DNA of 64,000 nucleotides from JAAOIF01 sp965206195. Lineage in GTDB: Bacteria; Pseudomonadota; Gammaproteobacteria; PS1; Pseudothioglobaceae. A program made the translations under genes and the position numbers. The stretch covers positions 868,001-932,000 of the forward strand of contig CBDBIZ010000011.1 of NCBI GenBank assembly GCA_965206195.1, given 5' to 3'. The notes below the pieces were generated by a model that saw nothing but the letters and a program-made list of their open reading frames with translations, searched no databases and was not told the DNA's origin. Numbering within the stretch: the first letter of the stretch is position 1; every line of letters begins with the position of its first letter. This document shows positions 17,302 to 25,129 of this stretch, piece by piece.

Positions 17302-17415
17302 TCACACTTTAATTTCAATATTTTTTGCTATTTGTGCTTGCAAAACTTTCAACGCTTGTTCTGGATTGTTGATTAACTCATTTTGAAATTTTTTATCATA
17401 TATATCGTACTCCAT
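17302..17415 (-). CDS. Leader-only NHLP peptide, copy 4 (truncated precursor)
   Basis: A 37-residue frame with an AGGAG site before its ATG. It matches the first half of the other leaders: YDIYDKKFQNELINNPEQALKVL, then NIEIKV and a TGA stop. The stop falls inside the NHLP beta-strand signature, so the NT-x-T-x-Y-x-V part and the whole core are missing. It is the first gene of the four on this strand. It may be a decayed precursor or a free leader peptide that still binds the maturase. Confidence 0.68.
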   Translation of the reverse strand: MEYDIYDKKFQNELINNPEQALKVLQAQIAKNIEIKV

Positions 17416-17783
17416 AATAAACTCCTATTTTTAACAGTTGTTCCAACAAATACCTATTATCTTAACAACACGCATGCGCAAATTGTAATAGATTTATCAA
17501 GATTTTTTAACAGTAGTTATAATGATTAATCTACACTGATTAGTTTACACTAGATGAATTTGACGCATAAGTGGGGAGCATACAAGGTACCAAAATATAG
17601 GCGTTAATAGGCATATACTTTATAAAGCTGGTTGGATAATTCAAAACTCCAGTGGCACATGGCTTATCAAGTAGTGCTGCCCATGCTTATAATGCTGGTG
17701 GCGCATAACATTACGAACCAATGAAATCACTATAGTTTGGTTAGTAACGGTTAAAATAGTAACTTTAAACCAACCTAATTAGT
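17416..17783. promoter_or_regulatory. Divergent upstream region of the precursor genes and hisA
   Basis: A 368-nt AT-rich gap between copy 4 (minus) and hisA (plus). TTTTTAACAGT occurs twice (17428-17438 and 17504-17514) upstream of the precursor genes, and CGCATGCG is an 8-bp palindrome at about 17471. The promoter of the precursor operon should lie here, but no clear -35/-10 pair is seen. The hisA-proximal 200 nt look like non-functional sequence. Confidence 0.35.
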
Positions 17784-18518
17784 ATGATAATAATCCCCGC
17801 AATCGATCTCAAAGATGGGCAATGTGTGCGCTTGCGGCGTGGATTGATGGATGACAGTACGATTTTTTCCGATAATCCAGTTGAAATGGCACAACAGTGG
17901 GTGGCTCAAGGCGCAAAGAGGCTGCATTTAGTGGATTTGAATGGTGCCTTTGCGGGCAAGCCTGTGAACGCCGCTAGCGTTACGCAAATTGTGTCTGCAT
18001 TTCCTGATTTGCCAGTGCAGATTGGCGGCGGCATTCGTGATGTAAGCATTGCTAATACTTATATTGAAGCAGGGGTTAGTTATTTGATTATCGGCACTAT
18101 GGCAGTGACTCATCCTGAATTTATCACTACGTTGTGTCGTGAGTTTTCTGATAAAGTGATTGTGGGTTTGGATGCTAATAATGGCCTAGTAGCCACTGAG
18201 GGCTGGGCACAGCAAACGGATTTACATGTGGTTGATTTAGCGAAGCGGTTTGAGCAAGACGGAGTCAGCTCAATTATTTATACCGATATTGCACGAGATG
18301 GCATGATGCAGGGGGTAAATGTTACGGCAATCGTTGATTTGGCGCAGCAAACATCAATTCCAATTATTGCTTCGGGCGGTATTACTGATATGAGTGATAT
18401 TAGTCATTTATTGAGTGAGGCGCATCACGGCATTACCGCTGCGATTACTGGACGCGCAATTTACGAAGGCACGCTTGATTTTTCCAAAGCACAACAGTTG
18501 TGTGACCAACAAGTTTGA
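17784..18518 (+). CDS. hisA: ProFAR isomerase (HisA)
   Basis: A 244-residue TIM barrel isomerising ProFAR to PRFAR in histidine synthesis. Seen: IIPAIDLKDGQCVRL with the first catalytic Asp, LHLVDLNGAF, VQIGGGIRD and the second catalytic Asp in IYTDIARDGMMQG, then IIASGGITDMSD. GKP after AFAG and the DxKDG start favour HisA over HisF. The other his genes are not adjacent. The stop shares bases with the next start (TGATG). Confidence 0.94.
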   Translation: MIIIPAIDLKDGQCVRLRRGLMDDSTIFSDNPVEMAQQWVAQGAKRLHLVDLNGAFAGKPVNAASVTQIVSAFPDLPVQIGGGIRDVSIANTYIEAGVSYLIIGTMAVTHPEFITTLCREFSDKVIVGLDANNGLVATEGWAQQTDLHVVDLAKRFEQDGVSSIIYTDIARDGMMQGVNVTAIVDLAQQTSIPIIASGGITDMSDISHLLSEAHHGITAAITGRAIYEGTLDFSKAQQLCDQQV

Positions 18519-18814
18519 TGAATATTGAAGTTGCTTACGCGTTAGAAAATAAGCAGACCTTATTCAGTCTTGAGGTCAATGAACATACTACGTTAAGGCA
18601 AGCCATTGAGTTATCAGGTATCTTGGATATTTACCCACAGATTGATTTGGGCAAAGACAAAACTGGTATTTTTGGTAAAATCGCTAAACTTGATACAGTT
18701 TTGCGTGAAAAAGACCGCGTGGAAATTTATCGACCTTTGATTGCCGACCCTAAAAAAGTACGTAAAGAACGCGCTAAAGCGGGCAAAAATATGCGTAGTG
18801 GCAAAACAACCTGA
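18518..18814 (+). CDS. rnfH: RnfH/RatB-family ubiquitin-like protein
   Basis: A 98-residue protein with a beta-grasp fold pattern: IEVAYAL…, LEVNEHTTLRQAIELSGIL, IGKIAK-like GIFGKIAKLDTVLREKDRVEIYRPL, and a basic C-terminal tail (DPKKVRKERAK). These are the hallmarks of the UPF0125/RnfH family, whose role is unsettled (linked to the Rnf complex, or to the RatA-RatB pair). The ATG at 18518 overlaps the hisA stop, so it is coupled to hisA rather than placed beside ratA/smpB as usual. Confidence 0.85.
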   Translation: MNIEVAYALENKQTLFSLEVNEHTTLRQAIELSGILDIYPQIDLGKDKTGIFGKIAKLDTVLREKDRVEIYRPLIADPKKVRKERAKAGKNMRSGKTT

Positions 18815-18854
18815 GTTTTGGTAAAATGCACTTTAATTCACATAAATATTAATA

Positions 18855-18950
18855 AAGACCCTTGCATAATTATGAATAATCATAAAAATACCCTCTTTCA
18901 AGTTAATAAAATCTGTCATTTTTCTAGTCATCCATAATTGCAAAGGTCTC
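18855..18950. mobile_element. MITE-like element with GAGACCTTTGCA-type ends
   Basis: A 96-nt AT-rich segment. Its left end, AAGACCCTTGCATAATTATG, matches the inverted right end, GAGACCTTTGCAATTATG, over about 18 positions with two mismatches and one gap. A TA lies on each side, as for a target duplication. It carries no coding capacity. It ends 2 nt before the corC start, so its terminal AAAGG acts as the only visible ribosome-binding site of corC. Confidence 0.55.
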
Positions 18951-18952
18951 TA

Positions 18953-19801
18953 ATGAGCGAAGAACAGCCCCCGTCGAAACCATCTTTTTTACAAAGACTT
19001 AAGCAGCCGTTTTTTCACACACCACTTGATTCAAGCGATGACTTTTTACAACTCTTAAAAAAAGCCGAGAGTGATCATATTATTGATTCTCATAGTCGCT
19101 TGATTATTGAAGGCACATTGCAGCTTGAAAAGTTGGAAGTGCGTGATATTATGGTGCCGAAATCAAAAATGATATTGGTTAAACATAATGCTTCAATCAA
19201 GGATTTTCTAAATGTGATGATTAATTCTGCACATTCTAGGTTTCCTGTGTTAAATACCCAAGAAAACAAAGTTCAAGGTATTGTTTTGGCGAAAGATTTA
19301 TTGGGGTACGTTGTTGGCAATAAGCATAAAAAATTCAGTTATAAAGAATATTTGCGTCCTGCAGTTTTGGTGCCAGAGAGTAAAACTTTGGGCGCACTAT
19401 TGAGAGATTTTCAACAAAAACGTTCACATATGGCGATTGTGATGGATGAATATGGTGAAATTGCTGGACTGGTAACACTTGAGGACGTGCTTGAACAAAT
19501 CGTTGGTGAGATTGAAGACGAGCACGATTTTGAAGAAGATAATATTATTGATTTTGGTGATGGGCGTTATCTACTAAAAGCCAGCACACCTATGGAAGAG
19601 TTTAACGAATTTTTTAAAGTAACGTTAGAGTTTAACGCTATTGACACGGTTGCTGGTTTTGTGGTTGCTGGTTTTACTTATCTGCCAAAACAAATGAGTG
19701 AAATTGATTTGCAGGGGTTTAATTTTAAGGTATTAAAGACTGATTCACGCAGATTGCACTTGTTAGAAGTAACCAAAATTAACACCCCAGAGGTTGAGTA
19801 A
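18953..19801 (+). CDS. corC: CorC/YbeX-type CBS-domain protein
   Basis: A 282-residue cytoplasmic protein with a paired CBS domain (VRDIMVPKSKMILV… and FQQKRSHMAIVMDEYGEIAGLVTLEDVLEQIVGEIEDEHD) and a C-terminal CorC_HlyC domain (FGDGRYLLKAS…IDTVAGFV). It is linked to magnesium/cobalt efflux and ribosome-associated functions. The usual ybeY and lnt neighbours are absent. The ATG at 18953 lies directly behind a MITE-like element; an upstream Met (18938) would be inside that element. Confidence 0.9.
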   Translation: MSEEQPPSKPSFLQRLKQPFFHTPLDSSDDFLQLLKKAESDHIIDSHSRLIIEGTLQLEKLEVRDIMVPKSKMILVKHNASIKDFLNVMINSAHSRFPVLNTQENKVQGIVLAKDLLGYVVGNKHKKFSYKEYLRPAVLVPESKTLGALLRDFQQKRSHMAIVMDEYGEIAGLVTLEDVLEQIVGEIEDEHDFEEDNIIDFGDGRYLLKASTPMEEFNEFFKVTLEFNAIDTVAGFVVAGFTYLPKQMSEIDLQGFNFKVLKTDSRRLHLLEVTKINTPEVE

Positions 19802-19803
19802 CT

Positions 19804-21120
19804 ATGCCGTCTTTAGAGCAAAATGTACAACTGGCAATTGAACTATTAGCACAACATCAGGTGAGCGATTATGAAATATCACTTAGCACTAGTGTTGGCA
19901 CTTCAACAGCGGTACGTCTCGGCGAGGTGGAAACTTTGCAACATCACTTAGATAAAGGTTTTGATGTGAATGTCTATCTTGGTCAAAAGAAAGGCCATGC
20001 TTCAAGTGTTGATTTGAGCAAAGACAGTCTGAATAAAACCATCGAATCTGCTTGTTTGATTGCAAAATATACTCAAGATGACCCTTTTAACGGCTTGGCA
20101 CCTAAAGCATTAATGGCGTTTGAGGCGCCTGATTTAGATTTGCACCATCCTTGGGATTTAGACGCACGTCATAGTATCGAGCTGGCAAAAGAGTGCGAAG
20201 CAATTGCCCTACAACAAAATGATATTGATAACTCTGAAGGCGCAGAAGTGTCAAGTTTTCAAGGTGAAGATTGGTATGCCAATTCAAACGGCTTGGTTGC
20301 TATGCAAAATAGCACCCGCCATTCTCTGAGTTGTGTGCTAATTGCCAAACATGATGATGACATGCAAACTGCTTATGAATATACCACGGCACTGGATGCC
20401 AGTGATTTGCAAAGCCCTAAGCAAATTGGCATGAATGCTGCGGTGTTAGCACAGAAAAAGCTCGGTGCGCAACCTTTAAGTGCTAGAAAATGCCCAGTAA
20501 TTTTTATCCCACGTCTCTCGAATGGACTATTTGCACAGCTATTAGGTGCTTTGGGTGGGTCAAGACAATACAAAAAATCAACCTTCTTATTAAACAGTTA
20601 TGAGCAACTAGTGTTACCTGAGGGTATCAGCGTGTTTGAAAATCCGTTGGTTAAAAAAACATTGGGTGCCAAAGCCTTCGACCAAGATGGCGTGTTAAAG
20701 CGCCAGCAATATTTTGTACAAGATGGTCGTGTAAAAAGTTATGTAATGAGCCAATATTCCGCCAACCAACTGGGTTTAAAAACCACGGCAAATGCTGGTG
20801 GCACTAACAATGTGAGCGTTGAGGCGAATTTTGACGGTGGCTTGGATGAAATGATTAAGTCTATGGGCAAAGGCTTAGTAGTCACCGAACTAATGGGTCA
20901 AGGAGTGAATGCCACAACGGGTGATTATTCTCGTGGTGCATTAGGGTTTTGGGTGGAAAACGCAGAAATACAATACCCAGTCTCTGGCATTACTATTGCT
21001 GGCAATTTAGCCGATATGTTGTTGGGAGTAATATATGTGGGCACTGATGTAGATAAGCGTAGTAATATGAAAGTGGGCTCGGTATTGGTCAATCGAATGA
21101 CCATTGCTGGCGAGTTGTGA
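19804..21120 (+). CDS. pmbA: Metalloprotease subunit PmbA/TldE
   Basis: A 438-residue member of the U62 family. With TldD it forms a heterodimer that unfolds and cleaves peptides, including the leader of microcin B17, and degrades CcdA. PmbA itself has no HExxH site and that motif is indeed not seen here. Typical segments: VRLGEVETLQHHLDKGFDVNVYLGQKKGHASS, TTANAGGTNNVSVE, LVVTELMGQGVNATTGDYSRGALGFWVENAEIQYPV. It starts 2 nt after corC and overlaps the next gene by 4 nt. Confidence 0.93.
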   Translation: MPSLEQNVQLAIELLAQHQVSDYEISLSTSVGTSTAVRLGEVETLQHHLDKGFDVNVYLGQKKGHASSVDLSKDSLNKTIESACLIAKYTQDDPFNGLAPKALMAFEAPDLDLHHPWDLDARHSIELAKECEAIALQQNDIDNSEGAEVSSFQGEDWYANSNGLVAMQNSTRHSLSCVLIAKHDDDMQTAYEYTTALDASDLQSPKQIGMNAAVLAQKKLGAQPLSARKCPVIFIPRLSNGLFAQLLGALGGSRQYKKSTFLLNSYEQLVLPEGISVFENPLVKKTLGAKAFDQDGVLKRQQYFVQDGRVKSYVMSQYSANQLGLKTTANAGGTNNVSVEANFDGGLDEMIKSMGKGLVVTELMGQGVNATTGDYSRGALGFWVENAEIQYPVSGITIAGNLADMLLGVIYVGTDVDKRSNMKVGSVLVNRMTIAGEL

Positions 21121-22268
21121 GACAGTTTGATATTGTTATTATTGGCGCAGGTATGGTTGGGCAGGCTTTTGCACTGAGTATGGTAAATAGTCATTATAAA
21201 ATTGCCATTATTGAGCCGAATAACCCTAGTCCAGCACTTAATTCAGATTTTCATACGCGTGTCAGCGCTATTACTCCGGGTTCCGAGGCATTATTACGAA
21301 AACTTGGCGCTTGGGATTTAATTGTACGCAAATACGCGTTTGCTAATACGCGAGTGTGGGATCAAAATTCCCACGGTAATTTGGATTTTAGTGCAGATGA
21401 TGAAGCTGTAGCGCATTTGGGACATATTATTGAAAATGATGTCATTCAATCCGCCTTATTTGCAGCACTTAAAGCAACCCAAGTTGAATGGATTAGCGCT
21501 ACGTTAGATACTATTAAAAAAACCAATGGCTATGATTTACAACTGAATAATAGACAAACGTTGTCCTGTGATTTACTGATTGGTGCAGATGGCGCACGCT
21601 CAAGAGTTCGTGAGTTAGCAGGTATTGAATTTAGTGAAACCAACTATCAACAACAAGCTATTATTTGTAATATTCGTGCAGAAAAAGGCTTTGAAAACAC
21701 GATTTGGCAGCGATTTTTATCCGATAGTATTATTGCTCTATTACCTTTGAGCGAAAACCAAGCATCCATCGTTTGGTCGGCTGAAAATCATTTGGCAGAT
21801 GAGTTGATGGCACTTGCAGATACCAATTTTTCTGAGCGACTCTCGGCAGGCGTGGAATATCGATTTGGTGAATTTGAAGTGCTGAGTGAACGTCAGTGTT
21901 TTCCGCTGGTTGAACGTAGTGCTAAAAAGTACGTTAAAGAAAATTTAGCTTTAATCGGCGACTGCGCACATAACATCCATCCGCTTGCTGGGCAGGGGGT
22001 TAATTTAGGGTTTGCCGATGTTGAACAATTGTTTAAGCGGTTACAAGAAAGCAAAAAGTCACTGGGTGATTATAGCGCGCTACGTACTTATGCCAGAGCA
22101 CGTCGATTGGATAATGAACGAATGGCAAAAACCATGACTGGGCTGAACTGGATTTATAAAGAGAATAACGAGTCACTCAGATGGTTACGCGGGTTTGGTA
22201 TGAATTTGATTAATAACAATCCAAGCCTTAAGTCTTTTTTCCAAAAACGTGCTACTGGTAGTAGGTAG
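21117..22268 (+). CDS. Ubiquinone-biosynthesis FAD hydroxylase (UbiH/UbiF/UbiI family)
   Basis: A 383-residue flavoprotein monooxygenase that adds a hydroxyl to the ubiquinone ring. Seen: the GxGxxG motif DIVIIGAGMVGQAFAL, the LLIGADGARSRVRELAGI motif, and FAD-binding LIGDCAHNIHPLAGQGVNLGFADVEQL. Which ring position it attacks cannot be read from the sequence. It starts with GTG in a 4-nt overlap (GTGA) with pmbA. The C-terminus overlaps the convergent cyclo-ligase gene by 17 nt. Confidence 0.88.
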   Translation: MRQFDIVIIGAGMVGQAFALSMVNSHYKIAIIEPNNPSPALNSDFHTRVSAITPGSEALLRKLGAWDLIVRKYAFANTRVWDQNSHGNLDFSADDEAVAHLGHIIENDVIQSALFAALKATQVEWISATLDTIKKTNGYDLQLNNRQTLSCDLLIGADGARSRVRELAGIEFSETNYQQQAIICNIRAEKGFENTIWQRFLSDSIIALLPLSENQASIVWSAENHLADELMALADTNFSERLSAGVEYRFGEFEVLSERQCFPLVERSAKKYVKENLALIGDCAHNIHPLAGQGVNLGFADVEQLFKRLQESKKSLGDYSALRTYARARRLDNERMAKTMTGLNWIYKENNESLRWLRGFGMNLINNNPSLKSFFQKRATGSR

Positions 22269-22818
22269 TTGGTGTAATAACAGCGTTCAGTGGTACGTCC
22301 CAAGGTTGGGTTTTTAGTTTGTCAACCTGTTGGCAATCAAATGCCAAACCAATTAGTTTTGGATTGTTATAGGTTTTTTGCCGTTTTTTAAAAGCCAACG
22401 TGCGGTCATAAAATCCGCCACCCATCCCAAGTCGATTTTTATTAGCGTCAAAACCCACCAGTGGTATTAAAATAATATTAAGTTGGTTAGTGTTTAAAAT
22501 TGGCGTATCAATGGGCTCAAAAATGCCAAATTTATTTTTTTTAAAGCATTTTCCAACTTTTGCAAATTTAAGTTTTTTACCGACTAATACTGGTAGATAG
22601 GCAGAAAACCCTGCCTTTTTAAAGAAGTTGTTGATGTATTTTGTATCAATTTCGCCATCATGTGGCAAATAAGTGGCAATTTTTGCACCCGATATAAGGC
22701 GTTGTTTTTTGAGTAGTTGTGATAATAACTGTCGGGAAAATTTATCTCGACTGGTTGATGATATGAGTCGTCTTTGTTGTCTTAATGTGTTTCTTAATGT
22801 GTGTCTTTGTGTTTTCAT
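22252..22818 (-). CDS. ygfA: 5-formyltetrahydrofolate cyclo-ligase
   Basis: A 188-residue enzyme that converts 5-formyl-THF to methenyl-THF with ATP. Seen: RNTLRQQRRLIS near the N-terminus, YLPHDGEIDT, and the RLGMGGGFYDRTLAF signature near the C-terminus, followed by LIGLAFDCQQV. It lies immediately downstream of 6S RNA, the conserved ssrS-ygfA arrangement of gammaproteobacteria. Confidence 0.93.
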   Translation of the reverse strand: MKTQRHTLRNTLRQQRRLISSTSRDKFSRQLLSQLLKKQRLISGAKIATYLPHDGEIDTKYINNFFKKAGFSAYLPVLVGKKLKFAKVGKCFKKNKFGIFEPIDTPILNTNQLNIILIPLVGFDANKNRLGMGGGFYDRTLAFKKRQKTYNNPKLIGLAFDCQQVDKLKTQPWDVPLNAVITPTTYYQ

Positions 22819-22834
22819 GCCTTGATGACATTTT

Positions 22835-23032
22835 AAGTAGTATCCATTGTGCCGCGTTGATGAAACCTGAACCTTTGAGATTCAAGGCGGAAGTTTGAAA
22901 CTTACCGCAGGCTTCCCGCTTCAGGCTAGTTAGCAAGGCGAGCTTGCTCAATAGTAAGTTATCTCATTTCCTTATTTTTTTTATTTATCGGCTCAGGGGA
23001 TATATCAACCACAAGCACAACAGACAGTTACT
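22835..23032 (-). ncRNA. ssrS: 6S RNA
   Basis: On the minus strand the segment holds CCCCTGAGCCGATA (plus-strand 22986-22999), the conserved 5' element of 6S RNA. The 3' part resembles the CTTGAA…AAGGTTCA…GCGGCA region of the E. coli RNA. The ends pair (TTGTGC with GCACAA), closing the long hairpin. About 198 nt compared with 184 in E. coli; ends are approximate. 6S RNA binds sigma-70 holoenzyme and represses promoters in stationary phase. A GATAAT lies a few bases upstream of the 5' end. Confidence 0.85.
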
Positions 23033-23139
23033 ATTATCACCCTTTGCTGGATTAATATTAAATTTTTTTTGAAAATTTATAACTAGGTTTGTGGGGCACT
23101 GTTAAGTAAAATGATGATTTTATTGTTGGCATTATAATT

Positions 23140-24518
23140 TTGAATACAACTGGTTTTACCTCGTTGAACCTGCACCCTGATTTACTCAAGAATTTGGACG
23201 CTTTGGGTTACGAGTCAATGACCCATCCAAAAGCTCAGTTTACCAGTGGTTTTATCAGGCAAAGATGTGATTGGTCAGGCCAAAACTGGTTCGGGGAAAA
23301 CTGCGATGTTTGGTTTGGGTTTGTTGCAAAGGCTTAACGTTAAATCTTTTAAAGCACAGTCTATTGTATTATGCCCAACTCGTGAGTTGGCAGACCAAGT
23401 CGCGACCGAGATTCGTAAACTTGCCAGAACCATTTATAATATTAAGGTTTTAACCCTATGTGGTGGCATACCTTTTGGCCCACAGATTGGCTCGTTAGAA
23501 CACGGTGCACATATCGTGGTAGGTACACCCGGGCGTATTGAAGGACATTTGCGTCAAGGCACATTAAATTTTAATCATATCAATACGCTGGTGCTTGGCA
23601 GACCGTATGCTGGATATGGGTTTTCAAGAGTCGATTGATAATATTATTGCAAAAATACCTGCCAAGCGCCAGACCTTGTTTTTTAGTGCAACTTATCTTG
23701 ATAAGATTGCCCAAATTGCCCAGCGCGTCATGCGTAATTCTATTATGCTGAGTGTTTCACCTGGCAATGAGAAAAACACCATTTTGCAAACTTTTTATCA
23801 AACCAATACAGATGATGAACGTATGCGAGCTGTGAGATTGTTGCTAGCAAAGCATAGGCTAGATTTCGCTTTGATATTTTGTAATACCAAACTTGATACC
23901 CAAGCTGCAGCAGATGAATTGATTTATTATGGATTTTACGCGCTTGCCATTCATGGTAATTTAGACCAGTGTGAGCGCGACCAAGCGTTGATTCGGTTTG
24001 CTAATCGGAGTGTGTCTGTACTGGTGGCGACTGATGTCGCGGCGCGCGGGCTGGATATTGATGCGCTTGATATGGTGATTAATTTTAACCTTGCTCACAA
24101 CCCAGAAACGCATGTGCACCGCATTGGTCGCACTGGTAGAGCAGGGCGTAGCGGTATTGCTTGCAGTTTGTATAGTGATAGAGAGTTGTGTAAGTTAGAT
24201 GCTTTGGAACTTGATATTGACACCCAACAACTTCCCGACTTACTGCCGAATGATACGTATTTAGATAAGCCGATTAAGCCACCAAATATGACCACACTTA
24301 AGATTGATGGCGGCAAAAAGCAAAAACTGCGACCAGGCGATATTGTCGGCGCACTAACAGGCAAGGGTGGACTTCCTGGCGATAAGATTGGCAAGATTAA
24401 TGTTGCTAGTAATTGGTCTTATGTTGCAATAAATTCGGACTTAGTAAAGGCTGCCCTGCAGAAAATTCAAAACCATAAACTCAAGGGGAAATCATTTAGA
24501 GTGAGGGTTTTGTCTTAA
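23140..24518 (+). pseudogene. dbpA: DEAD-box RNA helicase DbpA, inactivated by two frameshifts
   Basis: Three overlapping frames together spell a DbpA, the helicase acting on 23S rRNA in 50S assembly. The first has FTSLNLHPDLLKNLDALGYESMT. A shift at about 23240 leads to LSGKDVIGQAKTGSGKTA (motif I) and PTRELADQV. A five-base loss at about 23597 removes the D-E of the DEAD box, joining LVL to ADRMLDMGF. The third frame holds VATDVAARGLDI, HRIGRTGRAGRSG and the C-terminal RNA-binding domain (DGGKKQKLRPGDIVGALTG). The start codon would be TTG. Confidence 0.88.
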
Positions 24519-24521
24519 ATG

Positions 24522-24929
24522 TTAACCTTTAATAGGTTTAATGCTAAAACTCTCCCAATTATCGCTGTCGTAGGTGATATAAAAGCCGTCTAGCATTTGT
24601 GAGGCTTGTGCCTTCATTTCATCAGGCAGTTGCCAAATACGATTACACTGCTCAAAGCCGCTTATTTTCATAAAATTATTGACTCGCATTACATCTTTTT
24701 TTGTGAGCTCCAGATTACTAAATGTGGTGATTACATCGCCTACAAAGTCGGGTTTGACTAGGTTGTAATAGCCTTTTTTATCGTAGCTTCTGACGATGTT
24801 GATACAGCCTTGTATGTGAGTTTTAACTTTGTCAATATCGTAATATTCCTGTATCAGTGATTTCACGCTATCACCCTCAATGATAATAGAGGTAATTTCT
24901 GGATAAGTTTTGATTTTTTCTGCACTCAT
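24522..24929 (-). CDS. Hypothetical protein
   Basis: A 135-residue soluble protein without signal peptide or membrane segment. I do not recognise the family. It has alternating charged helices and aromatic residues near the C-terminus (MLDGFYITYDSDNWESF). Its stop is 3 nt from the convergent dbpA stop. The frame has normal-looking codon use, so it is probably real, but there is no family support. Confidence 0.55.
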   Translation of the reverse strand: MSAEKIKTYPEITSIIIEGDSVKSLIQEYYDIDKVKTHIQGCINIVRSYDKKGYYNLVKPDFVGDVITTFSNLELTKKDVMRVNNFMKISGFEQCNRIWQLPDEMKAQASQMLDGFYITYDSDNWESFSIKPIKG

Positions 24930-25129
24930 GTTTTTATTTTAGATAGTTTTTTAGCTTAACTCATGGTGTTTATAGCGTCTGATTTTATAAAAATAGTAGT
25001 AGCACAGGCAGAGCTTTTCGTCCAGATTGAGGCGTAAAGTCAACGAAAGTTGGGAGTTTACAATTAGTAAATAGACTGCCTAGAGGCTTGGCTTTACAAC
25101 AAAATATAGGCGAAAAACGCAGCTGTGAA

